NCBI RefSeq assembly: GCF_040954645.1 | Contig: NC_092809.1 | Span: forward strand, 79,937,435 to 80,001,434 | Reading direction: 5' to 3' | Length of the DNA stretch: 64,000 bases | Origin: Diabrotica undecimpunctata | Lineage: Eukaryota > Arthropoda > Insecta > Coleoptera > Chrysomelidae | In this document: positions 21,578 to 32,533 of the stretch, piece by piece | How the letters are laid out: each line of letters starts with the position of its first letter | Numbering within the stretch: the first letter of the stretch is position 1 | Made by a program: the position numbers and the translations under genes | The notes under the pieces: model-generated | The model's database searches: none | What the model was told of the DNA's origin: nothing | The model's input: the letters and a program-made list of their open reading frames with translations, nothing else

Positions 21578-23089
21578 AAATGATTTCAATATGTTAAAAA
21601 GGATACAACTTAAATGGATTTTTATATGAGTTTGTTGTTCATGAATTTCATGAAGCCATCACAATGTGGGTTCGACTCTGAAATAAAAGAGAGAAAAAGA
21701 TTAGTAAATTGTTAAATAAATTAATTTTGACTTACCTGGTATAGTGTTAATAATTTCTGAATAGTATAGTTGCCTAGTGTATAGATGAATCGTCTAAACC
21801 TTAAAAAGAACAAAAAAAGAAGAATTCTTAAAAAATATTTAAACATAGAAATTTTGAAAACGTCAGAAAATAAACTGTCAAGCAAGTCTATGGGAGCTAA
21901 ATTAATAGGGGTTTTGTTAAATAAGAAATTACAATGATGTGGAGATGAAAAGAATAAATTGTATTAGCATTGTAATAGAATAAGTTTTATATCTGAACAT
22001 TTTTTTTTATAAATTCCCAAATTAGATGTGATTAAAGTGATTATGAGAAATTAATGTGGATTGACAAATGTGTCAGAACAGGACAGTTTTATGGTTTAAA
22101 AAAAAATAGAAGACGAAAAGAAAAAAGAACGTTGGTTGCTGTTAGCAACGGATAATAGATTTTGGGAGAGGCGGACAAGAAATTTTGAAAGGAGAGTCCT
22201 GAAATTGTGGAATAGGTCGGGAGTGTTTTTTTAACTCGTCTAAAGAGAATTTTAGTTTTTCCACAGTTTCCACAGCAGAGATATCCAGAATTTGTTCCAG
22301 AGAGTAAGAGAAACAATTTAACTTATAAATTATTATTGGAGTACAGAAATGTCATTTAAATTGAGAAAATTAAAATTCATGAATTAACATAATTGCGATA
22401 GGCCTTAAAAAAAATTGAAAATATTAATGATCATTAAATTAAAAATAGAATAGTACGTACCTTAACTTCCGAAGAGAGGATTGATATTCCAGTTTCACCA
22501 ATTATTTTGCGAGTAGTTAGTTTTCTTTAAATAAATCAGAACTGTTTTAAAGTAAGGTTGGATAATAATTTTGGGGATCATTTGAAATTTTGATTATATT
22601 TGAATGCAAGTTAAAAGTCAGCGGAATAAAGTGTTCATTTTCTTTTCTTTATAGTTCATTTAAACACTTTATAAAGTTACAATATTTATTTAGTTTTTAG
22701 GTACTTGTATAGAGTCTCCACATTTTGTAATAAATTTTTATTGTCACGACTCTAAACCACATTAAGATTTATACGATTCCTATTTTTGTAAATTTTTAAA
22801 GGCAACCCAAGTTGCAGACGAATTTTATTGTTTATATTAAATTTGTTCAATATTAATAAATAACGTGCTTCATTTGGGTTAATTTATCAAAGGTCTAAAG
22901 TAAATTTTGGTTTAATTTCTTTTTGAACTCTACCAGGAGACTACAGAGTCGACGTCACACAGTGACAGATTGCTTAGAACACATAATTGAGCTAGCTGAG
23001 GTATATATTAAATTAAACAACGAACCACAGATTTTAAAAATTACAACATTTATTATAAATAAAAATAAAATTAATAAAATACAACTTTT

Positions 23090-23092
<3 letters not shown>
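21576..23092. other. Unassigned 1.5-kb intergenic stretch
   Basis: AT-rich, with no frame over 80 codons that looks real. Nothing here matches the other repeats in the window by eye. A GTAAGT-like donor on the minus strand near 21735 and purine-rich leader-like sequence around 22090-22310 are the only marks. It could be an old solo LTR, but no second copy is visible. Confidence 0.35.

Positions 23093-23150
<58 letters not shown>
23093..23150. repeat. (TA)n microsatellite
   Basis: About 58 bp of TA left of D copy 1. Confidence 0.99.
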
Positions 23151-23152
<2 letters not shown>

Positions 23153-23567
23153 TTAAATTTACTATTTCGTTGTGGGTAATATTATATTCAACAGCGATGC
23201 CAAATTTCTGATGATTGATAATGAAAGTGAGATATACATTTTCATGTATATAATGGCAGCGAGTAAACGGTAAAACCCTGAACTAAATATATATATAATA
23301 TTTTCACTGTACCATCATTTTAGACTCAAACATTTTCTGGAATAAGCTTGTATAACTCAGTAAGGGATAAAAAGAGAAAGCGGATATTTTAAAATATCAA
23401 CACGGTATCAACACTCTAATCAATGAGATGGTTAAAATTTTTGTAACAAGTACAGGAAAAAAGTTATTAAGGTCTTGTAAAGTAGCGTCGATATACAGAT
23501 GCTACTTTGCAAGACGATGCTAAAGTGATGGTAAAAGCATAATGTATCGATGCGAAAATGATAGTAG

Positions 23568-23571
<4 letters not shown>
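23151..23571 (+). repeat. Short TA-bounded repeat D, copy 1
   Basis: About 421 bp, starting TCTTAAATTTACTATTTC and ending GCGAAAATGATAGTAGGATG, with TA tracts on both sides. Copies 2 (inverted, 23704-24130) and 3 (51532-51958) match nearly throughout. Copies 2 and 3 keep about 7 bp (GCTAAAA, before TGATTGATAATG) that copy 1 lacks. Non-coding. The right end resembles the start of the composite units (CATC, three bases, CTATC, one base, TTTT), so it may be a small relative of them or their terminal piece. Confidence 0.8.
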
Positions 23572-23630
<59 letters not shown>

Positions 23631-23641
23631 TTTTATATATA

Positions 23642-23703
<62 letters not shown>
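23572..23703. repeat. Interrupted (TA)n tract at the centre of an inverted pair
   Basis: About 132 bp of TA with a few TT interruptions (TTTATATAT). It lies exactly between inverted D copies 1 and 2. Confidence 0.97.
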
Positions 23704-23710
<7 letters not shown>

Positions 23711-24130
23711 CTATCATTTTCGCATCGATACATTATGCTTTTACCATCAATTTAGCATCGACTTGCAAAGTAGCATCTGTATATCGACGCTACTTTACAA
23801 GACCTTAATAACTTTTTTCCTGTACTTGTTACAAGAATTTTAACCATCTCATTGATTAGAGTGTTGATACCGTGTTGATATTTTAAAATATCCGCTTTCT
23901 CTTTTTATCCCTTACTGAGTTATACAAGTTTATTCCAGAAAATTTTTGAGTCTAAAATGATGGTACAGTGAAAATATTATATATATTTAGTTCAGGGTTT
24001 TACCGTTTACTCGCTGCCATTATATACATGAAAATGTATATCCCACTTTCATTATCAATCATTTTAGCATCAGAAATTTGGCATCGCTGTTGAATATAAT
24101 ATTACCCACAATGAAATAGTAAATTTAAGA
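23704..24130 (-). repeat. Short TA-bounded repeat D, copy 2 (inverted)
   Basis: Inverse complement of D copy 1 across the central TA tract, giving a ~980-bp palindrome. It is followed by only ~12 bp of TA and then the end of composite unit B. The order unit-then-D is the same as for unit C and D copy 3. Confidence 0.82.
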
Positions 24131-24189
24131 ATATATATATATTCTTTTCATCCACAAATCATTCTGACATCATGGTTGGTTAAAAGTAA

Positions 24190-25170
24190 CGGGTTATGAT
24201 ATATTGCAACTACCTATTGTATCTTCGCTCCAATTGGTCCAGTCGCGACGTACAGCCCCTCAAATGATAGGATTTAACCAATAAAATACAATAAGACAGA
24301 AAAATCAAATATAGCAGCATGTCAAAAAGGCCTTAATTATATATCTTCGTTTCTATAAGTCCAATCGTGACGTACAGTATCTCAAATGACAGGATTTAAC
24401 GAATTGAAAACAATGAAATAAAAAAATTAAATACAGCAACATGTCAAAAGGGCCGTAGTCACGTATCTTCGGTCCTATTAGTCCAATCGTGACGTATAGT
24501 ACCTCTAATGATAGGATTTAACATAGAGAATACAATGGGATACAAAAATCAAATACAGAACAATGTCAAAAACATGTGTATCTTTAGTTCTATTAGTCCA
24601 ATCATGACGTACAGTACCTCAAATGAAAGGATTTAACAAATAAAATACAATGAGGTATAAAAATTAAATAAAGTAGCATGTCAAAATGGCCTTAGTTATG
24701 TATCTTCGGTCCTATTAGTCCAATCGTGACGTACGATACCTCAAATGATAGAATTTAACTAATAGAATACAATGAGATAGAAATCAAATACAGAAAAATA
24801 TTAAAAGGGCCTTAGTTACGTATCTTCGTTTTTATTAGCCCAATCGTGACGTACAGTACCTTAAATGATAGGATTTAACCAATCGAATACAATAAGATAG
24901 AAAAATAAAATACATCAGTTTATCAAAAGGGCCTTAGTTATGTATCTGCGGTCCTATTAGTCCAATCGTGACGTACAGTACCTCAAATGGTAATATTTAA
25001 CCAATAGAATACTACGACGTAGAAATCAAATACATCAACACGTCAAAAGGACCTTAGGTATATATCTTTGCTCCTATATATGTTATATCAAAAGAGCCTT
25101 AGTTGCGTATCTCAGGTCCTATAGGTCTAATCAGGATATATGGAGCCTAAAATGATAGGATTTAACGAAG
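24190..25170 (-). repeat. ~121-bp minisatellite array (copy B)
   Basis: About eight diverged units; plus-strand core CGTGACGTACAGTACCTCAA followed by ATGATAGGATTTAAC. It is the inverse of the arrays in A and C. Confidence 0.87.
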
Positions 25171-25369
25171 ATAATACGATAGTGGAGAGAAATTCAACAT
25201 GGCTGCATCTAATAACACCTTAAACTGGCAGCAATAAAACGAATTTACGCACAGAGGTATGTGGCATATTACGTGACAGAATTTATCAAATACCATACGA
25301 TTACGTCATACATCTCTTTGCATACGTCCACTTTTAGTTAACTACTTAGTATGTATTCAGTACTTAGCT

Positions 25370-26900
25370 TTACGGTGTTGAGGCATGGACTCTTAAACAG
25401 AAGAATGTTACAAATCTTGAAAGCTTTGAGATGTGGTGCTACTGCCGTATACTAAAAATAAGTTGAGTGGATAAAATTACAAAGGAAGGGGTAATACGTA
25501 GAATACATAACGATCCAGAAGTTATACTGAATATAAAAAAGAGAAAACTTAAACACTTTGGCCACCTGATGAGTTAGTGATGAGTGAATTATTCAAAACA
25601 GCAGTAAATAAAATTAGAATCGCCCTAATGATATCCAATCTCCGATAGGAGAGGCACTCAAAGAAGAAAATATGAAAGACTCGAAAAATCTCCAACGTTC
25701 ACTGTTAAACATATTCCTCCCGTTCACTGCACACATTTACTGCTCCTTGACGCTGTGACGAGAATGAGATAGGATTTAACAAATAAAATTACAGAAAACT
25801 AAACAAGACAGTGTGTGAAACGTGGAATGCGTCGTAGAACGTGAAATAGCGTCAAATTATATGATGGCCATAGACGTTTCTTTAATACCCAGCAAACGAC
25901 TCGCTTTGTAAAGTTACATAGGCGGGATCTGTGCGAGAAAAAGTCGATCATTCGTTTTATAATCTAAAGGGGACCATAAAATATTCAACGTTAAAATGTG
26001 ACATAATGTTACGTTATGACAAATCTTTTTTCTCCCGCACGGGTGCATGCCTGTGTACCTATGCAAGGGGAGTCGTGCATAACCTTTAAGTTGATCGTAA
26101 TACATAACTGCAACAACAAGTATGTTGACGGTTTGGGTTAGTATATACAGTGCATTCCGTACGTTTTTTAAACATGATTAGGAAACTGTTGACTGGAGGC
26201 TATTAAAGAAGTTCTTAAAATTTTTGCAGGTCACCCCCTTTTCTGTAAATGGAGTGAATATTGTTATCCGTTTAATTTTTTCCCCAGTTGAATAATTCCT
26301 TCTGGTATTTGGTCTAAGCTTACTTCTTTTCCCCATTTAAGCTGTTTCATAGCTAATTCTACTTCCTCTTTATAGTACCCTGTTCACCTGGCAATTTCGG
26401 ACTATTTCATCTCTTATAACATAAAACAGTTGTTTCAGATATCTTTATCGCGTTACCTTTTTTTATGCATGAATATGCTGCCGTTTTCATCTTTTACTAT
26501 TTCATATGGAGCTACACGATTAACAATTCCAAATCAAGAAAACACAAGTAACACTCCGAATTATATTATACAACTAATAGTCGAAAAATGAAGAGCAAGA
26601 GTTAGATGACCAAGAAGCCGAAATCTTAATGACGAACACAAATATAATCGACTAATCAGACAATTAAGATCAGCGCTACATGACGCACGCAATGCCACAT
26701 TTGAACACTACATTAGTACATTGTCTAAAGAAGATCATTCAGTATGGATACCAACAAAAACACTTAAAGAGACCTGAACAACACAACCCACAAATTAAGA
26801 AAGATGACGTTAGTTGAGGAAGATCAGACCAGGAAAAAATGTCAACATTTTCAGAATACCAGATGATAATAATCAAGCAATAGAACACTGAAAACTTTTG
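25370..26900. other. Fossil LINE pieces inside unit B (shared with C)
   Basis: 25374-25575 plus strand: an RTE-type C-terminal piece (YGVEAWTLKQKN, TKEGVIRRIHND, LKHFGHLM) with an in-frame TGA. 26260-26375 minus strand: an RTE-type RT piece (EVELAMKQLKWGKEVSLDQIP). 26585-26780 plus strand: a Jockey-type endonuclease-RT linker (RLIRQLRSALHDARNATFEHY, split here as RLIRQLRSALHD and ARNATFEHY; then STLSKEDHSVW). The same pieces occur in the opposite orientation in copy C (48240-49740), so they predate unit duplication. Bases 25710-26240 show no recognised family. Confidence 0.6.
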
Positions 26901-27280
26901 TTTTTAACTGTACGCCCGTCGTGAATGACATACCATTTTTTAAATAACACTTAATATTGCACTTTTTTAGTGTATTTATTTCATGTTTCAAGATAATTCT
27001 TTTAGGAATATATTTATTTATAACATACAGTCTTATGGTCTTATTACGGCTTTCAGATTATACGACATAAATGTATCTTGTACCGCACTGCTAATTAAGA
27101 ATTATGTTTGTAATGCGATAAGAGGTCCGGATATACGAGACACCAGTGACTCATGCCGCACTGATAAAAATCCGACAGGAATATAAAAAAAATAGATTAA
27201 TTTGTTTTGTGTATTAATTTAGTTTAGGTCGAACAAGAGTTGCAGTAAAAGATTTTTCTAAATATAGAGTGTAAACCATA
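26900..27280. other. Conserved unassigned block in units B and C
   Basis: Open for 67 codons on the plus strand in B (26983-27186, starting MFQDNSFRNIF) and for 75 codons in the matching C segment (48126-47899 minus). The peptide is near-identical between the copies. No family recognised, and it may be chance. It lies just upstream of the piggyBac-like remnant. Confidence 0.35.
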
Positions 27281-27816
27281 TTTCCAATGCTTTATGAAAG
27301 AGAACCAGTTTATAATATTCTGGACGACGTAATAACACCTTATTTTAGAATATTGGTCGATGAATTGAAATCATTGTTCAAGAAACGAATTATTCATGGA
27401 CAGATGTTTTACTCTAAAAACATGTAAAAATAAAATCTCGATTAAAAAAGTTGCAACCAGTTACCCTCGATAAAATTTAACCCCATTATTGATTTTACGA
27501 GTGATAAAATGGGTCGACAAAAGACCAGTTTTAGTCCTTGCAACATTTAAACATAATAGTTGTATCTTGGTTTAATCAAATAAAAAGAAAAATTATAAAC
27601 AAGTACTAAAACCACAAATTATTCTCGATTATAACTTGGTGAAAAAGAGTGTTGATTTTAGTGATCAAGTGGCTTCTTACCAAAGCCCAATACGCAAAAT
27701 TCTGAAGTGGTACCGGAAAGTGGCAATGGAATTAATATTTTTCTGAAGCTATTTTCTTGTGGCATTTTAAATTAATTACTATTTAACTGGGAATAAGCCA
27801 CAATTAAAGGTTAAAA

Positions 27817-27875
27817 TACGTTTATTGACGTTTCAATTTCCACTTCGGAAATCGTTCTCAAAATACAAACATTAG
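27817..27875 (-). ncRNA. Hammerhead-related motif, PLE2 left arm (variant core)
   Basis: Minus strand: TTGAGAA, stem ATTTCC/GGAAAT with GAAGT loop, GAAA, CG, TC. The layout is that of a Penelope hammerhead, but the core reads TTGAGAA instead of CUGANGA, so cleavage is doubtful. The right arm has the mirror copy at 29545-29600 (plus). Confidence 0.4.
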
Positions 27876-28342
27876 TAAATTAAACAAATTTTGTTTTTGT
27901 TACTTAGTGAAAAATTCTTCTAATAATTTAATTTTATCTGACTCATCTATATTGACAATTCAGACATACATTATACATTTTAAAGTAGACGACTTTAAAA
28001 TGATATTGTCAATATTGTTGAGTTGCGTTCCTGGGACGACTTTACTTATAAGATAGTTCATTCGATTACATGAAATCAACTTTAACTTGAGAATATCCGT
28101 CAGAAAAGATCATAACATGTAATTCGTCTTTAAAAAGACAAATACATGCCATGATGACAGTAAAATTCTCCTGTTAGTGATTCCATAGTAAATTATGAGG
28201 GAAAAACCAGGAAAAAAACCTCATAATACTATCCCGACATGGTAAGTATTTGATCTTGCATTTAGTTTACCTTCAATAAATACCAAATTCCGATTTTATA
28301 TGTTTGTTATTTAAAAAATATAAATGATGTATTCTCTATATG

Positions 28343-28750
28343 TTACTGACTTACCAATACTGGTATTTTCTTTTTAATAACTTTCTCTTTCAATATGGGT
28401 AACCAGATCCTACTACATTCTGCCGAGGAATTCGCGACACAATTGGTCTCATTTAGCATAATTAGAGCCGCTTCTTTGATTTTTTTCTTTTTACCATCCG
28501 TTTCTTTTATGACTATATTTGAATCATTCCATTGAACCCTATGTTCATTATCCCAAGCATGTTTACATATTTGAGATCTATCAAATTTTCTATTTTTAAT
28601 ATAGGATTGATGTTCACTTATTCTAACATTTAATGGCCTTGATGTTTCACCTAAATAAAACTGATCGCATTCACAAGGTATTTTATAAATGCAATTCTTT
28701 GTCCTTTCTTGTTCATTGTTAGGTTTGGTTTTGGACAAAATAGATCTCAA
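28343..28750 (-). CDS. GIY-YIG endonuclease domain of PLE2 (C-terminal fragment)
   Basis: 135-aa open frame matching the Penelope C-terminus: CIYKIPCECDQFYLGETSR is the GIY-YIG core, followed by NVRISEHQ, KHAWDNEH and a tail ending PVLVSQ. In full-length elements it is fused to the RT and nicks target DNA. Here it lacks the RT, and its 3' half repeats inverted in the right arm. It is open only because it is a fragment; an independent product is unlikely. Confidence 0.8.
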   Translation of the reverse strand: MRSILSKTKPNNEQERTKNCIYKIPCECDQFYLGETSRPLNVRISEHQSYIKNRKFDRSQICKHAWDNEHRVQWNDSNIVIKETDGKKKKIKEAALIMLNETNCVANSSAECSRIWLPILKEKVIKKKIPVLVSQ

Positions 28751-30138
28751 CGTGTTTGTCGTTTTGAATGTTGTTGAAATGTTGAATTTATTTCCTATCC
28801 TTTTAAGCTTTTCCGATAATCCTTTTATATATGGTATTGTTATTTTCCTCGTATTATCCCTTGTATATGCTGTAGGATCTCGTTCTAAGTTGTTTTTTTT
28901 TCCTAAAAGAAACGGATGGTAAAAAGAGAAAAATCAAAGAAGGGGCTCTAATTATGCTAAATGAGACCAATTGTGTCGCGAATTCCTCGGCAGAATGTAG
29001 TAGGATCTGGTTACCCATATTGAAAGAGGAAGTTATTAAAAAGAAAATACCAGTATTGGTAAGTCAGTAACATATAGAGAATACATCATTTATATTTTTT
29101 AAATAACAAACATATAAAATCGGAATTTGGTATTTATTGAAGGTAAACTAAATGCAAGATCAAATACTTACCATGTCGGGATAGTATTATGAGGTTTTTT
29201 TCCTGGTTTTTCCCTCATAATTTACTATGGAATCACTAACAGGAGAATTTTACTGTCATCATGGCATGTATTTGTCTTTTTAAAGACGAATTACATGTTA
29301 TGATCTTTTCTGACGGATATTCTCAAGTTAAAGTTGATTTCATGTAATCGAATGAACTATCTTATAAGTAAAGTCGTCCCAGGAACGCAACTCAACAATA
29401 TTGACAATATCATTTTAAAGTCGTCTACTTTAAAACGTCTAATGTATGTCTGAATTGTCAATATAGATGAGTCAGATAAAATTAAATTATTAGAAGAATT
29501 TTTCACTAAGTAACAAAAACAAAATTTGTTTAATTTACTAATGTTTGTATTTTGAGAACGATTTCCGAAGTGGAAATTGAAACGTCAATAAACGTATTTT
29601 AACCTTTAATTGTGGCTTATTCCCAGTTAAATAGTAATTGAATTAATATTTAATACCGCAGTAGTCAATGCTTAGTTGCTAAATAATAGAAAACGTAAAA
29701 AAAGCGACAACCTATCCTTGAGTTCAGACTGGAGTTCGCGAAGGCGTTTACAAATAAAGAAATGTTGTAACCCTCATAACCAGTTACACCCAAAAATACC
29801 ATCTAAGGCAAAACGATGTAGATAATACAAAGAGAAGAAAGTGTACAAGATGTTACAAAGTTTTAAGAAGAAGCATGACTAGTAGAAAGGCCGATAGAAA
29901 AGTTAAAAAAGTTAAAACATACTCTGAAGAATGTGATGGCAAAACTGAAATATATCTAGTGTGCTTCAATGAAGCACATTAAAAAACAATTTTACTTATA
30001 CAGGAACTATTATTGAGTAAAAACGTATTGTGGCTCAAGTGGCCTTATAGTATTGGAAGTCGTAAGTTGATAGTTTCCAGTAGAACGTTTTTATTGTTAA
30101 TTACCTCCGTAAAAGTGAGTTATAGTATTTATAAAGAA

Positions 30139-30486
30139 ATGGATGTAAATAATATGCCTTCGACATCTAAAAAAGGTAGATGTGAACATAAACGTAGATT
30201 GACCACTGCTGAATTACAATCATTGTTAGAAGCATCGGGCGAGAACGATGTGGATTAAATGAATGGTGGAAGTGACTGACAAAATACTTGCACAAAGTCG
30301 TTGAGAAAAATCGAGGATTGCGTTTTGGAAAGAGACAACACAAACAGAATTTAAGACTTTTCTCGAGCTTAAGTTCCATATGGGGACAATTAAAATGAAC
30401 CGTCTGCATGACTACTGGAAAAGTATAGGTAACTATAATAGTGTTGACTTGACTAGACAATTGTTCATAGCCCATATGAAGAAATA
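30139..30486 (+). pseudogene. piggyBac-like transposase N-terminus, downstream of the C-terminus (copy B)
   Basis: ATG 30139 opens MDVNNMPSTSKKGRCEHKRR then LTTAELQSLLEASGENDVD and a stop at 30256. After frameshifts the sequence reads FLELMFHMGTIKMNRLHDYW, the start of the piggyBac transposase domain, and ends LTRQLFIAHMKK. Copy C carries the same (46870-46500 minus; 46721-46521 is open for 66 codons). It lies 3' of the transposase C-terminus in the same direction, so the gene parts are permuted or two remnants lie in tandem. Confidence 0.62.
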
Positions 30487-30664
30487 ACCTAATCCTCACT
30501 TGTCAAAGAAACTAAAAAAACGTTAAGTGGTCTAAAAACTAAAAAGTCCCCTATTCAAACTGGTTTTTAATAAAAAATTTAATAATATGTTAAAAGTTTT
30601 TTTAATATACCCTAAAACTGAAAGCGCAAATAATCGATTGCAAGTTACAAAATACTTATAGTCA

Positions 30665-31137
30665 AACCTAATTAAAGACCACTGTATGAACATATGGCAA
30701 GACTACTGGAAAGATTCAGGAACCAAACTATATGAGATTTATCCCCTTGTGAAGACCATCTTAAATAATCCATCCAATAGAAGGGATCAAGTAATAATTA
30801 ACCGACTAAGAATTGGACACACTGCACTGACCCATAGATTCTTAATCAACAAAGAACCTTCTCCAACCTGCAGAAACTGTTCTCTCCCATTGACGGTGAA
30901 GCATGTTCTGACTGACTGCCAGTACCACGAAGAAACAAGAAGAAAATATGGAATCTCAGATGACATCAAAACCACTTTAACCATAAACAATGACCATGTA
31001 ATAAATTATTTAAAAGATTTACGTTTATATACATCTATTTAATGTAAATAAAATGAACTTTTGTGTACGTTACTCCACTAATAACCCTTCGTGGTTGATG
31101 TGGATTATATGTTTTTTCTAAATAAAAAAAAAAAAAA
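30665..31137 (+). mobile_element. I-type LINE 3' end, 5'-truncated, with poly(A)
   Basis: Codes for the RNase H-distal C-terminus (30686-31042) and ends in a run of A. The 11-bp duplication ACTTATAGTCA flanks it at 30654-30664 and 31138-31148. The empty site is in A (about 11980) and C (about 46355). Confidence 0.9.
30686..31042 (+). CDS. LINE ORF2 C-terminal fragment
   Basis: 118 aa: RDQVIINRLRIGHTALTHRF then CRNCSLPLTVKHVLTDC, the cysteine-histidine motif at the end of RNase H-containing LINE ORF2 proteins. It is the same region as, but diverged from, the LINE at 35.2-40.4 kb. Fragment only, not expected to be expressed. Confidence 0.82.
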   Translation: MNIWQDYWKDSGTKLYEIYPLVKTILNNPSNRRDQVIINRLRIGHTALTHRFLINKEPSPTCRNCSLPLTVKHVLTDCQYHEETRRKYGISDDIKTTLTINNDHVINYLKDLRLYTSI

Positions 31138-31149
31138 ACTTATAGTCAT

Positions 31150-32272
31150 ACGAGTTTGGACAAGTACAGTTGTTTAAATAATTGCTTTCTGTGATAAACA
31201 AATTGAATAAATTGTAAAATATTTTTTGATCTGCTTGATATTTAGCACACTTTAATAACTCATCAATTGCCATGATTTCAAGTAGCTATATTATCTGTCG
31301 TTAGTCACAAAACAAAGATATTAACATTTATAAATTACTACAAACATATAATATCTTAGAGTTTATGGTTTTTTAGAATTATCTCAATTATTTATGTATT
31401 TAAATTTGGTATTTCTCTACATAGAAAACTTTTTATGGTCTACAACTTTTATTTAAATTATTTTTCTTTAGAATGTATACAAAACGTTTTATAAGCAAAA
31501 TTTTTTATTTTGCCTTTTAAGATTGTTTAAGAAAACAAAGCAAAATCAACTGTACGTCTTTTTCAAAATTACATTTTTAATTAACTAATATTTAACAATA
31601 CGATTTCCAATATTTAACCTTGTTTATTGTACAAATTATGTAAAAATGTGTATACACATTTTGTACAAAAAACGTTTTTTGAGAACGATTTCCTGAATTA
31701 AAATCAAAATGTTAAACATTAAATAATTAAAAATCTGATTCTCATCCCAATCACAACCAATATTTTTGACCTAATCCCATAAAAATCTAATATTTATCTT
31801 AAACTATTCACTGATAGCTTCGATTAAACAGCTTGGAAATATGTAAAATATTCCTCTACACAACTCTCTGGGAAAAATAACTAAATTGAATAAATATAAC
31901 AACTGAACATTGATATAAAAAAACTAGTTGGTTGACCCCAGCCGGTCGGCAGGTAGTTTCAATGTCTGCATTTGAACTTGACCCAAAACCGATCGATATT
32001 TTTATGTTTTCAAATATTATTTAAGTATTAACACTGGCAACATCTATTGGCTTTAAAATGATACCAAATACAGTAATTTTACCTCCCAATGTTAAAATGA
32101 TGGTTTGATGTAAAAAATTTAATTTATAAAAAAATCGGATTATTGAAAAACCGACAACGGTGCCAAGCCTACAAAGGTGCACTAAACGAACATACACGAC
32201 TTATAAATAGAAAATGATAGCATTTCTTGGACTAAATGACTGCAACATGAAAGGAGCTTAAAACGATAGTGG

Positions 32273-32276
<4 letters not shown>
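31150..32276. other. Non-coding start region of unit B
   Basis: Shared with 10678-11980 of A and the start of C. It contains a near-palindrome around GTGTATACACATTTT (about 31645-31665) and short indels between copies. A 49-codon frame opening MAIDELLKCAKYQADQK (A, 11850-11996, plus strand; present also in B and C) lies next to it but has no known relative. Confidence 0.5.

Positions 32277-32343
<67 letters not shown>
32277..32343. repeat. (TA)n microsatellite
   Basis: About 67 bp of TA between unit B and the errantivirus-like element. Confidence 0.99.
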
Positions 32344-32350
<7 letters not shown>

Positions 32351-32533
32351 TTGGGAATACTTCGAAGTCACTTTTAAAAAAAGATTTATTTATAAAACTA
32401 ACAATAATTTTGAACTACAAAAATGTAAAGATATTTTTCTAAAATAAAAATGGGCACCGGGAACATGTGTCTTGCTAATTTATAATGTTTCTTTGCTGTC
32501 TCTGCATTTTCCAGAGGCGGCGACTATATTTCT
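32344..32533 (-). repeat. 3' LTR of the errantivirus-like element (190 bp)
   Basis: Minus strand starts AGAAATATAG and ends ATATTTCT, so the ends are inverted repeats. A polypurine tract (GGAAGGAGG, 32534-32542) precedes it. It differs from the 5' LTR by a 2-bp and a 7-bp indel and a few substitutions. Confidence 0.9.

Larger units (their letters stand above)
27741..29639 (-). mobile_element. Penelope-like element PLE2, palindromic arrangement
   Basis: Left arm 27772-28509 and right arm 28904-29637 are near-perfect inverted repeats (about 735 bp each) around a 394-bp centre. The left side has ~30 bp extra (TTCTGAAGCTATTTTC...), the asymmetric tail of Penelope elements. The 12-bp target duplication GAATTAATATTT is at 27729-27740 and 29640-29651. 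Copies A (about 13500) and C (about 47370) show the empty site. Confidence 0.9.
27290..29985 (+). pseudogene. piggyBac-like transposase remnant, middle and C-terminus (copy B)
   Basis: Broken plus-strand coding sequence. Visible pieces: KWVDKRPVLVLAT (about 27509), then VDFSDQVASYQSPIRKILKW and YRKVAMELI (27650-27740), the conserved block after the third catalytic Asp of piggyBac transposases. After PLE2 comes NALVAK-like sequence, then a cysteine-rich tail about 29800-29985 with RRKCTRCYKVL and EECDGK, ending VCFNEAH and a stop. The DDD core is not recognisable. Frameshifts are frequent; PLE2 splits the remnant at 27741-29639. Confidence 0.68.
24143..32276 (-). repeat. Composite unit copy B (inverted, 8.1 kb)
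   Basis: Longest copy. Its start is at the right (CATCCCACTATCGTTTTAAG read on the minus strand, 32276) and its end at the left (TCTTTTCATCC, 24143). Contents along the plus strand: minisatellite, LINE fossils, an unassigned conserved block, piggyBac-like remnant, then leader-like sequence. Private insertions: Penelope-like PLE2 (27741-29639) and an I-type LINE end (30665-31137), both with target duplications and empty sites in A and C. Confidence 0.82.

Noticed and set aside
22089..22316. 75-codon minus-strand frame at 22.1-22.3 kb
   Set aside because: No domain, A/T-run composition, not repeated elsewhere.
23093..23808. Long frames made of Tyr-Ile repeats over TA tracts (also at 45.1, 51.1, 55.7 and 56.5 kb)
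   Set aside because: They are translations of (TA)n microsatellites, open on both strands in several frames, and not genes.
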